Shown one piece after another: positions 35,148 to 50,670 of a stretch of 64,000 nt of DNA. Position numbers and translations under genes: made by a program. The stretch comes from Pseudomonas soli (GTDB taxonomy: Bacteria; Pseudomonadota; Gammaproteobacteria; Pseudomonadales; Pseudomonadaceae). The stretch lies in NCBI RefSeq assembly GCF_900110655.1, contig NZ_FOEQ01000002.1, positions 310,001 through 374,000 of the forward strand, read 5' to 3'. The number at the start of each line of letters is the position of its first letter. Positions within the stretch are counted from its first letter, which is position 1. Under the pieces are notes generated by a model. It saw nothing but the letters and a program-made list of their open reading frames with translations, had not been told where the DNA came from and did no database searches.

Positions 35148-35708
35148 ATGCGTGCCATCCGTTGCCTGACCCTGCTGCTGGCCCTGCTCACGCCAGCTGC
35201 CTTCGCCGCAGGCCCCTACCAGGTGGAAATGATCCTGGTGCGGCAGAACGCCGTGCCGGCGATCACCAGCCCGTTCGCCCCGGAAGACTGGAGCGCCGGC
35301 GCGCCGCGCCTGGAAAAAGGCGCCGAGCGCCCGACCGGCCTGGGTGACGAAGTCACCCGCCTGCAGGCCACCGCCGATTACACCGTGCTGCTGCACAAGG
35401 CCTGGCAGCAGGATGGCGAAACCGTTGCCCTGAGTGCCGGTGACGAACAGTTCGGCCACTTCCCGATCGAGGGCAACCTGAGCATCCAGGAAAGCCGCTT
35501 CATCGCCGTGGACGCAAACCTCTGGGTCAACCAGCTCGACAGCAATGGCAGCGTGCTGCGCAGCGAGCAATTCAAGCAGAGCAACAGCAACATGAAAGCC
35601 GGGCAGCTGACCTTCCTCGATGGGGGTCACCTGGCCGTGCTGCTCAAGGTATCTCCTGCCGGCATGCGCAAGATGCCACTGCCGGATCCGGAAATGATGG
35701 AGCAGTGA
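35148..35708 (+). CDS. CsiV-family periplasmic protein
   Basis: A 186-residue exported protein with signal peptide (1-20, ending AAFA-AG). The mature part begins PYQVEMILVRQNA and includes TSPFAPEDW, the Trp/Pro-rich PF10972 pattern (CsiV, a peptidoglycan-binding protein first described in Vibrio). There AAGGAAG precedes the ATG, nine bases after mfd, and its stop lies four bases before the helicase start, so all three are co-transcribed. Peptidoglycan binding is a family inference. Confidence 0.85.
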   Translation: MRAIRCLTLLLALLTPAAFAAGPYQVEMILVRQNAVPAITSPFAPEDWSAGAPRLEKGAERPTGLGDEVTRLQATADYTVLLHKAWQQDGETVALSAGDEQFGHFPIEGNLSIQESRFIAVDANLWVNQLDSNGSVLRSEQFKQSNSNMKAGQLTFLDGGHLAVLLKVSPAGMRKMPLPDPEMMEQ

Positions 35709-35712
35709 AACC

Positions 35713-39027
<3,315 letters not shown>

Positions 39028-39071
39028 AAGCCCGCTGCCACTAACCCTCAGGGCTTCGTGGCAGCGGGCTT
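39028..39071. terminator. Bidirectional terminator between the helicase gene and nagZ
   Basis: A perfect 14-bp stem AAGCCCGCTGCCAC / GTGGCAGCGGGCTT begins just after the helicase stop. The second arm merges into a degenerate REP-like GCGGGCTTGGCCCGCGA. Confidence 0.75.
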
Positions 39072-39094
39072 GGCCCGCGAGAAGGCCAGCGAGG

Positions 39095-40105
39095 TCAGTC
39101 GACCAGCTGGGCTTCCTTCAACGCCCCCAGCGCCTCCAGCCAACGCGGCTGCTGGCGGTAATCGGTACGCGCAAAGCCCTGCCCGCGCATCCGTGCAATC
39201 CGCGGCGACGGCTTGACCTTCATGCGCTGCGCCGCGCTCAGCGCCAGCTCGGCCGAAGCCCGGTCATTGCACACCAGGCCCATGTCGCAGCCCGCGCTCA
39301 GCGCGGCCTCGATGCGGCTGGCGGCATCGCCCACCACGTGGGCGCCAGCCATGGACAGGTCGTCGCTGAAGATCACCCCGTCGAAGCCCAGCTCGCCGCG
39401 CAGGATGTCCTGCAGCCAGCGCCGGGAGAAGCCGGCCGGCTGGTTGTCGACCTGCGGGTAGATCACGTGGGCCGGCATCACCGCCGCCAACTGGCCGCTC
39501 AAGCGGGTGAACGGCACCAGGTCGGCTGTGCGCAGCTGTTCCAGGCTGCGCTCATCGACCGGGATCGCCACATGGGAATCGGCCTCGGCCCAGCCGTGAC
39601 CGGGGAAATGCTTGCCACAGGCGGCCATGCCCGCGGCATTCATGCCACGGATGAAGGCGCCGGCCAGTTCGGTGGCCCGCTGTGGTTTGCCTTCGAAGGC
39701 GCGGCTGCCGACCACCGCACTGCGCTGATGGTCGAGGTCCAGCACCGGGGCAAAGCTCAGGTCCAGGCCTACCGCCAGCACCTCGGTGGCCATCAGCCAG
39801 CCGCACTGCTCGGCCAGGTATTCGGCATTGGCGTTGTCGGCGATGGCGCGCATGGCCGGCAGGCGCACGAAGCCCTGGCGCAGGCGCTGGACCCGCCCGC
39901 CTTCCTGGTCCACGGCGAGGATCAGCTCGGGACGGATGGCGCGAATCGAGGCGCACAACTCGCGCACCTGGCGCGGGCTGTCGATGTTGCGGGCAAAGAT
40001 GATCAGGCCGGCCACTTCGGGCTGGCGCAGCAGATGGCGGTCTTCGGCGGTCAGCCATTTACCGGCGATGTCCACCATCAGGGAGCCTTGCAGGCTGGCA
40101 GTCAT
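39095..40105 (-). CDS. nagZ: Beta-N-acetylhexosaminidase NagZ
   Basis: A 336-residue cytoplasmic GH3 enzyme that removes GlcNAc from anhydromuropeptides during cell-wall recycling; its product can influence AmpC induction. The signature KHFPGHGWAEADSHVAIP carries the catalytic His, and the nucleophile Asp is in GVIFSDDLSMAGA. LAVDQEGGRVQRL binds sugar. The ATG at 40105 with AAGGA upstream gives the standard length. It follows psrA on the same strand, 168 bp apart. Confidence 0.96.
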   Translation of the reverse strand: MTASLQGSLMVDIAGKWLTAEDRHLLRQPEVAGLIIFARNIDSPRQVRELCASIRAIRPELILAVDQEGGRVQRLRQGFVRLPAMRAIADNANAEYLAEQCGWLMATEVLAVGLDLSFAPVLDLDHQRSAVVGSRAFEGKPQRATELAGAFIRGMNAAGMAACGKHFPGHGWAEADSHVAIPVDERSLEQLRTADLVPFTRLSGQLAAVMPAHVIYPQVDNQPAGFSRRWLQDILRGELGFDGVIFSDDLSMAGAHVVGDAASRIEAALSAGCDMGLVCNDRASAELALSAAQRMKVKPSPRIARMRGQGFARTDYRQQPRWLEALGALKEAQLVD

Positions 40106-40273
40106 AGGGAGTCCTTCATTGGAGATCCGGAGGTCGCGCAGACGCACGCACACATCGGACAACGCGGTGTCCGATGGTTCAGTGGCGAAGCTGCCGTGCT
40201 GACGGGAATTGCGGCGGGGGCGAATTCAGGCATGGGCGCTAGCTTAGCGCAAGCGCCCTGCCCCGCCCAGTGC

Positions 40274-40978
40274 TCAGACCTTGGCGGGCGCGCCGGACTT
40301 GCTGCGTGGGCGCAACTGCGCCGCGGCCATGGCCTCGTCGGTGACACCGCTATCGGCACGCATGCCTGCGGCCAGGAACGGCACCATCAGGCGCATGACC
40401 TGCTCGATCGAGGTGTTGATGCCGAAGTCGGTTTCGGCGATGGCGCGCAGGGCCTTGATACCCGACATGCTGAACGCCGCGGCGCCGAGCATGAAGTGCA
40501 CGCGCCAGAACAGCTCCAGTGGCGGAATGCGCGGCGCGGCCTCGTTGACCAGCAGCATGTAGCGGCGGAACACCTTGCCGTACATGTCTTCCAGGTAACG
40601 GCGCAGGTGCCCCTGGCTCTCGCTGAAGGCCAGGCCCAGCAGGCGCATGAAGATCGACAGGTCGTTGTTGCTGCGCGGTTGCACCACCAGGGCCTGCTCC
40701 ACCAGCATTTCCAGCAGTTCCTCGAGCGAGGCCTTCTGCTCGGGACGCGCCTGGTGGCGGTCGAGCTCACGCTCCAGGCTGGCGCAGAAAGGGCCCAGGA
40801 AGCGGGAAAAGACCGCCTGGATCAGGGCTTTCTTCGAACCGAAATGGTAGTTCACCGCCGCCAGGTTGACCCCGGCCTTGCTGGTGATCAGCCGCAATGA
40901 GGTTTCCGCGAACCCGCGCTCCGCGAACAGCTGCTCCGCCGCATCGAGGATGCGCTCAACGGTTTCCGATTGGGCCAT
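40274..40978 (-). CDS. psrA: TetR-family regulator PsrA
   Basis: A 234-residue TetR regulator. The N-terminal helix-turn-helix spans ERILDAAEQLFAERGFAETS and NLAAVNYHFGSKKALI, and the C-terminal ligand domain is of the CrtR/PsrA type. In pseudomonads PsrA senses long-chain fatty acids, represses itself and the fadBA operon, and activates rpoS. Two PsrA-type palindromes lie 16-42 bp upstream of the ATG, fitting self-repression. It lies beside lexA and a few kb from fadBA in this window, as in other P. putida genomes. Confidence 0.95.
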   Translation of the reverse strand: MAQSETVERILDAAEQLFAERGFAETSLRLITSKAGVNLAAVNYHFGSKKALIQAVFSRFLGPFCASLERELDRHQARPEQKASLEELLEMLVEQALVVQPRSNNDLSIFMRLLGLAFSESQGHLRRYLEDMYGKVFRRYMLLVNEAAPRIPPLELFWRVHFMLGAAAFSMSGIKALRAIAETDFGINTSIEQVMRLMVPFLAAGMRADSGVTDEAMAAAQLRPRSKSGAPAKV

Positions 40979-40993
40979 GACTACTCCGCCTGA

Positions 40994-41020
40994 CAAACAG
41001 TTGTTTGAAACATACGTTTC
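40994..41020. promoter_or_regulatory. Two adjoining PsrA operators
   Basis: CAAACAGTTGTTTG (40994-41007) and GAAACATACGTTTC (41007-41020) both match the PsrA consensus G/C-AAAC-N(2-4)-GTTT-G/C and share one base. They lie in the psrA promoter, also upstream of lexA on the other strand. Confidence 0.85.
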
Positions 41021-41141
41021 AAGCCTGATTATGTCAAGGCTCAGTGACTGGGTGGTCGCTCATTTAAACACAGCCACAAGGCATTGAATGCGCACGCTTT
41101 GCAGCGGTTGTGCGGCAAGGAAGCTTGCAGCTTGCCAGCCA

Positions 41142-41176
41142 CTGTATATAATCCCAGTCACTGTATATAAAGACAG
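41142..41176 (+). promoter_or_regulatory. Two LexA (SOS) boxes upstream of lexA
   Basis: CTGTATATAATCCCAG (41142-41157) and CTGTATATAAAGACAG (41161-41176) both fit CTG-N10-CAG with the preferred TATATA core. They end 11 bp before the lexA ATG and would give tight autorepression of lexA-sulA. Confidence 0.95.
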
Positions 41177-41187
41177 AGCCCTCGCCC

Positions 41188-41796
41188 ATGCTGAAACTGA
41201 CGCCACGCCAAGCCGAGATTCTGGCTTTCATCAAACGCTGCCTCGAAGACAACGGCTTCCCGCCCACCCGCGCCGAAATCGCGCAGGAGCTGGGCTTCAA
41301 GTCGCCCAACGCCGCCGAGGAGCACCTGAAAGCCCTGGCCCGCAAGGGCGCCATCGAGATGACCCCTGGCGCCTCTCGCGGTATCCGCATCCCCGGCCTC
41401 GAGCCCAAGCAGGAGGACAGCGGCCTGCCCATCATCGGCCGCGTCGCCGCCGGTGCACCGATCCTCGCCGAGCAGCACATCGAGGATTCCTGCAGCATCA
41501 ATCCGGCCTTCTTCCATCCGCGCGCCGATTACCTGCTGCGGGTGCACGGCATGAGCATGAAGGACATCGGCATCTTCGACGGCGACCTGCTCGCCGTGCA
41601 CACCACCCGCGAAGCCCGCAACGGCCAGGTGGTGGTAGCCCGTATCGGCGACGAAGTGACCGTCAAGCGCTTCAAGCGCGAAGGCAGCAAGGTCTGGCTG
41701 ATCGCCGAGAACCCCGAATTCGCCCCCATCGAAGTAGACCTGAAGGAACAGGAGCTGGTGATCGAGGGCTTGAGCGTCGGCGTCCTGCGCCGCTGA
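41188..41796 (+). CDS. lexA: SOS repressor LexA
   Basis: A 202-residue repressor. The N-terminal winged helix has [19 protein letters not shown] and [18 protein letters not shown]. The self-cleavage site is the Ala-Gly in GRVAAGAPI; the catalytic Ser is in [11 protein letters not shown] and the Lys in [10 protein letters not shown]. Activated RecA stimulates autocleavage after DNA damage. Preceded by two SOS boxes; sulA follows 13 bp after its stop, forming the usual Pseudomonas lexA-sulA operon. Confidence 0.98.
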   Translation: MLKLTPRQAEILAFIKRCLEDNGFPPTRAEIAQELGFKSPNAAEEHLKALARKGAIEMTPGASRGIRIPGLEPKQEDSGLPIIGRVAAGAPILAEQHIEDSCSINPAFFHPRADYLLRVHGMSMKDIGIFDGDLLAVHTTREARNGQVVVARIGDEVTVKRFKREGSKVWLIAENPEFAPIEVDLKEQELVIEGLSVGVLRR

Positions 41797-41809
41797 ACCA
41801 GGAGGCGTC

Positions 41810-42286
41810 ATGCAGCCGTTCACCCATGCACCCCAGCAAGCCCAGTTGCCGCTGTTCGAGGCCTTCCTTGCCCAGCCAGTGCTGCCAGGCCTCAAGCCCA
41901 GCGAGGCGCCGCGCAAGAGCAGCCAGCCAGAGCTGTTCAGCGAGCTGGCCCTGCGCGGCGCGCCAGGGCACTGCCAGAGCTTGCTGGCGCCGATCCTGCG
42001 CGAACTCAGCGAAGAAGACGACAGCCGTTGGCTGACGCTCATCGCCCCACCCGGCAGCCTCACCCAGGCCTGGTTGCGTGATGCCGGCCTGAACCGCGAA
42101 CGCATCCTGTTGCTGCAACCCGGCGGCAGGCAGACGGCCCTGCAACTGGCTTGCGAGGCGCTGCGCCTCGGGCACAGCCATACCGTGGTCAGCTGGCTGG
42201 GCACCATCAACAGCAACGCCCGCCAACAGCTGCAGCGCGCAGCGGCCAGCGGAAACGCACAAAGCCTGAACATCCGCCTCGGCTGA
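41810..42286 (+). CDS. sulA: SOS cell-division inhibitor SulA
   Basis: A 158-residue SulA family protein that binds FtsZ and halts division after DNA damage. The core reads RWLTLIAPPGSLTQAWLRDAG, then RILLLQPGGRQTALQLACEAL and VVSWLGTINSNARQQLQRAA. The start has AGGAGG shortly upstream. Co-transcribed with lexA under the SOS boxes. The operon terminator begins inside the last codons, so the C-terminal residues are partly dictated by hairpin sequence. Confidence 0.93.
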   Translation: MQPFTHAPQQAQLPLFEAFLAQPVLPGLKPSEAPRKSSQPELFSELALRGAPGHCQSLLAPILRELSEEDDSRWLTLIAPPGSLTQAWLRDAGLNRERILLLQPGGRQTALQLACEALRLGHSHTVVSWLGTINSNARQQLQRAAASGNAQSLNIRLG

Positions 42287-42298
42287 TGTTCAGGCTTT
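42261..42298 (+). terminator. lexA-sulA operon terminator overlapping the sulA stop
   Basis: A perfect 14-bp stem AAAGCCTGAACATC / GATGTTCAGGCTTT with a ten-base loop. The first arm lies inside sulA and the TGA stop lies at the loop/second-arm junction. Confidence 0.85.
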
Positions 42299-42337
42299 GC
42301 CTGTCAAACGCTTGAAACCCTGGGCCGCTACCGTGGC

Positions 42338-42571
42338 TCAGTGAAGGACGCGCGGCCCCTCTTCTCGCTCGAAGTCGCCTTCAACCAGGCGGCCGGCCAT
42401 TTGCACACCAACGCTGAGCATGGCCTTGGCCACTTCCACATGCTGTCCTTGCAGGAATGCCTTGGCATCCTCGGAAAAATCCAGGGTTACCAGGGAGCCT
42501 TCATCTTCGGCGCGGCGCAGCTCGATCCGGCCATCAGGCAACTCGACAATTTCTAGAAAGGACGTTGACAT
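42338..42571 (-). CDS. Small conserved hypothetical protein (77 aa)
   Basis: A 77-residue soluble protein beginning MSTSFLEIVELPDGRIELRR, with LVTLDFSEDAKAFLQG in the middle and a Glu/Arg-rich end. I know similar unannotated proteins in this lexA-topA interval in pseudomonads but no function. The ATG at 42571 is preferred by pattern; AGCAGG upstream is a modest ribosome-binding site. It follows the DUF6586-like gene by 51 bp on the same strand, so it may share its transcript. Confidence 0.7.
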   Translation of the reverse strand: MSTSFLEIVELPDGRIELRRAEDEGSLVTLDFSEDAKAFLQGQHVEVAKAMLSVGVQMAGRLVEGDFEREEGPRVLH

Positions 42572-42622
42572 AAAGGGCCTGCTTTTCACGAAAGGCCGCT
42601 AGTGTACCAGCCATGGAAGCGC

Positions 42623-43144
42623 TCAGCACTCACTCAGCGCATCGCGGAATCGTCTCACCAGGCTTTTCAGGTTCTGCCGCCAGGCCTCCAACTCCTCCCG
42701 GGAAAGCTCGGCCGGCTCAGGCTCGTCCAGATTGACGGCCTGGATCAGCGGCTGGGTAACGTCACCCTTGACGGTTTTCTTCGCGACCGGTGGTCGGAAC
42801 AAATCGGCATAAGCCGCCAGCAGACGCGCCAGCCAGGTTTCCGGCTGGCGGGCCAGCTCCAGCAGCTCGGCCATTTCCGGGATCGCCACGCTCTGCAGCA
42901 CCTCGTCGCTGAACAGCAATTCCGCCCGTGCCGCCGAGGCCTGGGGCAGGCGGTAGAAGCCGGCGATCTCGTGGCACAGCCCAAGCAGCGCGCCATACAG
43001 GTGGAACAGCGCCGACTCGCGCTCGGCCTGGAGCAGCCCCTGGGCATTCAGCGCCTGGCTGTCCGCGGCCTTGGCCATGGACTCCAGCGCGAGGCCGGCG
43101 AAGAACAGTTTCTGGTTGGTGCGGGTGTAGAGTTCCTGGGCCAT
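42623..43144 (-). CDS. DUF6586-like conserved protein
   Basis: A 173-residue mainly helical cytoplasmic protein starting MAQELYTRTNQKLFFAGLAL, with ESALFHLYGALLGLCHEIAG and a C-terminal WRQNLKSLVRRFRDALS. It matches a Pseudomonas family between sulA and topA that I recall as DUF6586; function unknown. AGGAGT precedes the ATG. It lies 110 bp downstream of topA on the same strand. Confidence 0.75.
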   Translation of the reverse strand: MAQELYTRTNQKLFFAGLALESMAKAADSQALNAQGLLQAERESALFHLYGALLGLCHEIAGFYRLPQASAARAELLFSDEVLQSVAIPEMAELLELARQPETWLARLLAAYADLFRPPVAKKTVKGDVTQPLIQAVNLDEPEPAELSREELEAWRQNLKSLVRRFRDALSEC

Positions 43145-43254
43145 TTCGACTGACTCCTGAAGGCTGCAAGGCGATTGCCTGCAGTTTCAGGGATTGCGCT
43201 TTGCTTGTCATCAAATGAGTGGGGCTGCGGAGCGGCCCCAGTCACGCCTTCAGA

Positions 43255-45864
43255 TCAGCGCTTGTCTTCGACCTTCCACGCCTTGCCGTCGTAGAACGCC
43301 TTCCAGCCGGTAGGCTTGCCGTCCACCTCGGACTGCACGTACTGCTCCTTGGTCTTGCGGCTGTAGCGGATCACCGTCGGGCGCCCTTCCGGGTCCTTCT
43401 GTGGCGCTTCGCAGAGGAAGTGATACTTCGGATCGATCTCGTGCTTGTGCGGGACGATCTCCAGCACCAGCGGCGCACGGGTTTCGCGGTTTTTCGGGAA
43501 CTGGCTGGCCGCCAGGAACAAGCCCGAGGCACCGTCACGCAGCACGTAGGTATCGTCGACCTTCTCGCACTTGAGCTCTGGCATGTCCACCTTGTCCATC
43601 TTCGGTGGCGCCGCCTCGCCGCTCTTGAGCAGCTTGCGGGTGTTCTTGCAGCTTGGGTTGGTGCAGCCGAAGAACTTGCCGAAACGGCCGGTCTTGAGCT
43701 GCATTTCGCTGCCGCACTTGTCGCATTCCAGGCTCGGGCCTTCGTAGCCCTTGATGCGGTAGTTGCCTTCCTCGATTTCGTAGCCGGCGCAATCCGGGTT
43801 GTTACCGCAGATGTGCAGCTTGCGCTTCTCGTCGAGCAGGTAGGCATCCATCGCCGTCGAACAGATCGGGCAGCGGTGCTTGCCGCGCAGCACCAGCGAC
43901 TCGGACTCGCCCTCGTCGTCGGCGGCGATTTCGTCGCCCGGCACCAGGTTGACCGTCGCCTTGCAACGCTCCTTCGGCGGCAGGCTGTAACCCGAGCAGC
44001 CGAGGAACACACCGGTGGACGCGGTACGGATCATCATCGGCCGGCCACATTCCTTGCACGGAATGTTGGTCAGGGTCGGCTGGTTGGCACGCATGCCGTG
44101 CTCGCTGGACTCGGCGGTCTGCAACTTCTTGTTGAAGTCGCCATAGAACTCGTCGAGGACGTTCTTCCAGTCACGCTCGCCCTGGGCCACGTCGTCGAGG
44201 TTCTCCTCCATGCCGGCGGTGAAGCCGTAGTCCATCAGGTTGGCGAAGCTCTCGGACAGGCGCTCGGTGACGATGTCGCCCATCTTCTCGGAATAGAAGC
44301 GGCGGTTGTGCAGCGTGACGTAGCCGCGATCCTGGATGGTGGAAATGATCGCCGCATAGGTGGATGGGCGGCCGATACCGCGCTTTTCCATTTCCTTGAC
44401 CAGGCTGGCTTCGGTGAAGCGCGCCGGCGGCTTGGTGAAGTGCTGGCTGGGATCGAGCTGGATCAGCTTGAGCGCCTCACCCTGGGCCATTTCCGGCAGC
44501 ACATCGTCTTCGCCCGGCTTGCTCTGCTGCGGCAGGACACGGGTGTAACCATCGAACTTGAGGATCCGGCCCTTGGCGCGCAGCTCGAACTCACTCGCCA
44601 CCACGGTGACGCTGGTGGACAGGTACTGCGCCGGCGGCATCTGGCAAGCCAGGAACTGGCGCCAGATCAGCTCGTACAGGCGCTCGGCGTCACGCTCCAT
44701 GCCACTGAGCTTAGTGGGGTGGGTGCTGACGTCGGACGGGCGGATCGCTTCGTGCGCCTCCTGGGCCCCTTCCTTGCTGCCATATACGATGGGCGCGGCA
44801 GGCAGGTACTGCTTGCCGAACTCCTTCTCGATGTAGCTGCGGGCCATCTCGACGGCGTCGGTCGACAGGTTGGTCGAATCGGTACGCATGTAGGTGATGT
44901 AGCCGGCTTCATACAGACGCTGGGCCATCATCATGGTCTTCTTCACCCCGAAGCCCAGGCGGTTGCTTGCGGCTTGCTGCAGGGTGGAGGTAATGAACGG
45001 TGCCGAAGGCTTGCTGCTGGTCGGCCGGTCCTCGCGCTTGCTCACGCTGTAGCTGGAGGCCTTGAGCTTCTCCAGCGCGGCCATGGCCTGGGCTTCGTTG
45101 AGCGGCTTGAACGCCTCGCCCTTCTCGCGGGCCACTTCGAAACGCACCTTGGCGTTCTTGGCAGTGCCCAGGTCGGCGTGGACTTCCCAGTATTCTTCCG
45201 GGTTGAAGGCACGGATCTCGCGCTCGCGCTCGACCACCAGCTTCACCGCCACCGACTGCACGCGGCCGGCGGACAGGCCACGGGCGATCTTCGCCCACAG
45301 CAGCGGCGAGACCATGTAGCCGACCACGCGATCAAGGAAACGCCGCGCCTGCTGGGCATTGACCCGATCGATATCGAGCTCGCCCGGCTGGGAGAAGGCT
45401 TCCTGGATGGCTTTCTTGGTGATCTCGTTGAACACCACGCGCTTGTAGCGGCTGTCATCGCCGCCGATGGCCTCGCGCAGGTGCCAGGCGATGGCTTCCC
45501 CCTCGCGATCCAAGTCGGTTGCGAGATAGATGGTGTCGGCATCCTTGGCCAGGCGGCGCAGTTCCTCGATGACCTTCTCCTTGCCGGGAAGGATCTCGTA
45601 CTTGGCCTTCCAGCCCGCCTCGGGGTCGACGCCCATGCGTGCGACCAGGGTGCGGCGCGCCTTCTCCTTCGGCGACAAGGCCGGAGCCTCGGCCGCGGCC
45701 TTGCCGCGCTTGGCCGCCGGTTCCTTGCTCGCACTGGCGGAACCGCTGGTGGGAAGGTCACGGATGTGGCCGATACTCGACTTCACCACGTACTGGCTGC
45801 CCAGGTACTTGTTGATGGTCTTGGCCTTGGCCGGGGATTCCACAATGACCAGCGATTTGCCCAT
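43255..45864 (-). CDS. topA: DNA topoisomerase I
   Basis: An 869-residue type IA topoisomerase that relaxes negative supercoils. The N-terminal Toprim domain begins [20 protein letters not shown] and includes the acidic [11 protein letters not shown]. The catalytic Tyr is in [13 protein letters not shown] near residue 320. Three C-terminal tetracysteine zinc ribbons follow (starting [22 protein letters not shown] and [11 protein letters not shown]), then a basic tail ending KAWKVEDKR. The promoter region carries CTATATATAG about 70 bp upstream, a plausible -10 element. Confidence 0.98.
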   Translation of the reverse strand: MGKSLVIVESPAKAKTINKYLGSQYVVKSSIGHIRDLPTSGSASASKEPAAKRGKAAAEAPALSPKEKARRTLVARMGVDPEAGWKAKYEILPGKEKVIEELRRLAKDADTIYLATDLDREGEAIAWHLREAIGGDDSRYKRVVFNEITKKAIQEAFSQPGELDIDRVNAQQARRFLDRVVGYMVSPLLWAKIARGLSAGRVQSVAVKLVVEREREIRAFNPEEYWEVHADLGTAKNAKVRFEVAREKGEAFKPLNEAQAMAALEKLKASSYSVSKREDRPTSSKPSAPFITSTLQQAASNRLGFGVKKTMMMAQRLYEAGYITYMRTDSTNLSTDAVEMARSYIEKEFGKQYLPAAPIVYGSKEGAQEAHEAIRPSDVSTHPTKLSGMERDAERLYELIWRQFLACQMPPAQYLSTSVTVVASEFELRAKGRILKFDGYTRVLPQQSKPGEDDVLPEMAQGEALKLIQLDPSQHFTKPPARFTEASLVKEMEKRGIGRPSTYAAIISTIQDRGYVTLHNRRFYSEKMGDIVTERLSESFANLMDYGFTAGMEENLDDVAQGERDWKNVLDEFYGDFNKKLQTAESSEHGMRANQPTLTNIPCKECGRPMMIRTASTGVFLGCSGYSLPPKERCKATVNLVPGDEIAADDEGESESLVLRGKHRCPICSTAMDAYLLDEKRKLHICGNNPDCAGYEIEEGNYRIKGYEGPSLECDKCGSEMQLKTGRFGKFFGCTNPSCKNTRKLLKSGEAAPPKMDKVDMPELKCEKVDDTYVLRDGASGLFLAASQFPKNRETRAPLVLEIVPHKHEIDPKYHFLCEAPQKDPEGRPTVIRYSRKTKEQYVQSEVDGKPTGWKAFYDGKAWKVEDKR

Positions 45865-45964
45865 GGATCGGAGTATTCCTGAATCTGAAGATGAAAAACG
45901 CGTCAGGTGCCGGACGCGGCACCGCTATATATAGTGGCAAAAGAGTGAGGTCAAGCGCGGTCTA

Positions 45965-46216
45965 TCACTCGTGCGCCTTGCCCAGCCGCTCGCCGAGACC
46001 CTCTTCGACCTTGACCAAAGCAAAGCGTGGCACCTGCTCGCCGTCAACCTCGACGGACTCCTGGAACATCGAAAGTGGCCTGACCCAGAAGCTGTAGTCA
46101 CCATACAGGCACTGGTAGAACACCATCCACTCCTCGCTCTCGGAGTGTCGCGCAGCGCTGAAAACACGGTACTCAGGGCCTTTGTAATGCCGGTACACAC
46201 CAGGTTGTATCTGCAT
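45965..46216 (-). CDS. DUF1653 domain-containing protein
   Basis: An 83-residue protein starting MQIQPGVYRHYKGPEYRVF, followed by SESEEWMVFYQCLYGDYSFW and VRPLSMFQESV. This is the complete DUF1653 pattern, a beta-barrel-like small domain of unknown function. GAGGG lies a little upstream of the ATG. It sits between the fadBA terminator and topA, and may be expressed separately from both. Confidence 0.9.
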   Translation of the reverse strand: MQIQPGVYRHYKGPEYRVFSAARHSESEEWMVFYQCLYGDYSFWVRPLSMFQESVEVDGEQVPRFALVKVEEGLGERLGKAHE

Positions 46217-46243
46217 GTCGCTCGCCCTCTTGAACAAATCCTG

Positions 46244-46277
46244 TAAAAAACAAAAGCCGGGGCACATGGCCCCGGCT
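46244..46277 (-). terminator. fadBA operon terminator
   Basis: Stem AGCCGGGGC / GCCCCGGCT with an ACATG loop, followed on the minus strand by TTTGTTTTTT. It lies 18 bp after the fadA stop. Confidence 0.92.
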
Positions 46278-46294
46278 GCTGTCCTGCGCCGCGA

Positions 46295-47485
<1,191 letters not shown>

Positions 47486-47500
47486 CTAGCTGGTGGGCGC

Positions 47501-49648
<2,148 letters not shown>

Positions 49649-50065
49649 CAACTGATCTCCACGATATGGAAGCTGAACAGTACACGTCGATCGCTGGCAA
49701 CAAGAGCCGGTTCTACCGGTCCCTCGCCCCAGGCACACCCGTCGACGCGCTAATCGGGATTCTGTAAGAGCCGTCTGACATACAAACGCTCAATTCATAC
49801 GCCCGTTTGACTTGGGTGTGCACACATTCTCCGAAAAGAACCGCGTTGTCAAATACTCGCGAAGGCCGTGAAAACGCGACTTTCCAGTCATCTTCTACCC
49901 TCTGGGTACGAAACATGATGACAGTGATTGCCCTTCATTCATGTCAGCGATAGACCATCCCTGCCGGCACACGTGCTTTTTTTAAACGCATCCACCCAGG
50001 ACGGCTACACTGCGCCTGATTGAAAGTATTTCCGGCCTGCCTGGCCTTTTGCTTCACGCTCAAAC
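49649..50065. other. Long intergenic region upstream of fadB
   Basis: About 420 bp with no supportable gene. It contains the inverted pair CAAACG (49783-49788) and CGTTTG (49804-49809), resembling PsrA half-sites but with 15 bases between them rather than 2-4. On the minus strand there is a possible -35 TTGACA near 49847-49853. A TTTTTTT run lies near 49978. Nothing further is recognised. Confidence 0.5.
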
Positions 50066-50111
50066 GCAAAACGGCGCACCGGAGCATGCTTGCTCCGGTG
50101 CGCCGTTTTGC
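50066..50111. terminator. Perfect 21-bp terminator hairpin
   Basis: The arm starting GCAAAACGGCGCACCGGAG and its exact complement flank a TGCT loop. TTTTGC ends the structure on both strands. It lies 12 bp after the stop of the minus-strand membrane-protein gene. Confidence 0.9.
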
Positions 50112-50122
50112 CTTCTGCGATT

Positions 50123-50560
50123 TCAGGCGAGGGCTTGGAGGACTTGGGCAATATCCTGCAAAACAGATTTATCGCCCCGCTCGCTCCAGTACAGAGCAAT
50201 CATGCGACTGTCGGCCTCGACCTTGTAGACCGTTGCCGGGAGGCGGGCGAATGCCTCGGCCAGGCGCTGATCCTCGCAGGGCTCGCGCCACTGGTTCCAC
50301 CACACGCCCGGGGTGATCTGCCAGTAGCACCAGCTGTCCGCGCGCCCCTTGCGCCGCGCCCGATGGTACTGCGGACAAGGGCTGGGCGGTTCGTTTTCCA
50401 GCCAGTGCGGCCACTGTTGCGGCGCCAACTGCATGGCCAGCCCCATGCGCCGCCCCTCCAGGCGCAGGCTCATCTGCTCGCTCTGTTTGCGCGAAGGGCG
50501 CAACCAGGCCAACGGGCTGAGAATCAGCGCAAGGATTGACACCACCAGCCATACCGTCAT
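50123..50560 (-). CDS. Membrane-anchored hypothetical protein
   Basis: A 145-residue protein with one N-terminal transmembrane helix (residues about 2-20, VWLVVSILALILSPLAWLRP) and a soluble remainder with many Trp: QQWPHWLE, SWCYWQITPGVWWNQW. It looks like a conserved Pseudomonas inner-membrane protein, but I recognise no family. The ATG at 50560 is chosen because AAGGTC precedes it and the helix starts immediately. Divergent from the universal stress protein gene across 110 bp. Confidence 0.75.
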   Translation of the reverse strand: MTVWLVVSILALILSPLAWLRPSRKQSEQMSLRLEGRRMGLAMQLAPQQWPHWLENEPPSPCPQYHRARRKGRADSWCYWQITPGVWWNQWREPCEDQRLAEAFARLPATVYKVEADSRMIALYWSERGDKSVLQDIAQVLQALA

Positions 50561-50670
50561 ATCTGTAGACCTTATAAAGCGTTGCAAATGAGCGGGTTAG
50601 TCAGGTTTCACGGAAGATCCGCGCGAAAGCGACCATACTTCTACTATCGCGATTGTCAGGAGTACTGCAC

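Noticed and set aside
39058..39090. REP element downstream of the helicase gene
   Set aside because: Similarity to the REP core is partial (GCGGGCTTGGCCCGCGA) and the first half is already explained by the terminator stem.
43219..45882. Long plus-strand open frame opposite topA
   Set aside because: Shadow of topA caused by GC-rich third positions; no ribosome-binding site or motif.
45925..45940. CTATATATAG upstream of topA as a LexA box
   Set aside because: It has the TATATA core but lacks the CTG and CAG ends at the required spacing; a -10 promoter element is the simpler reading.
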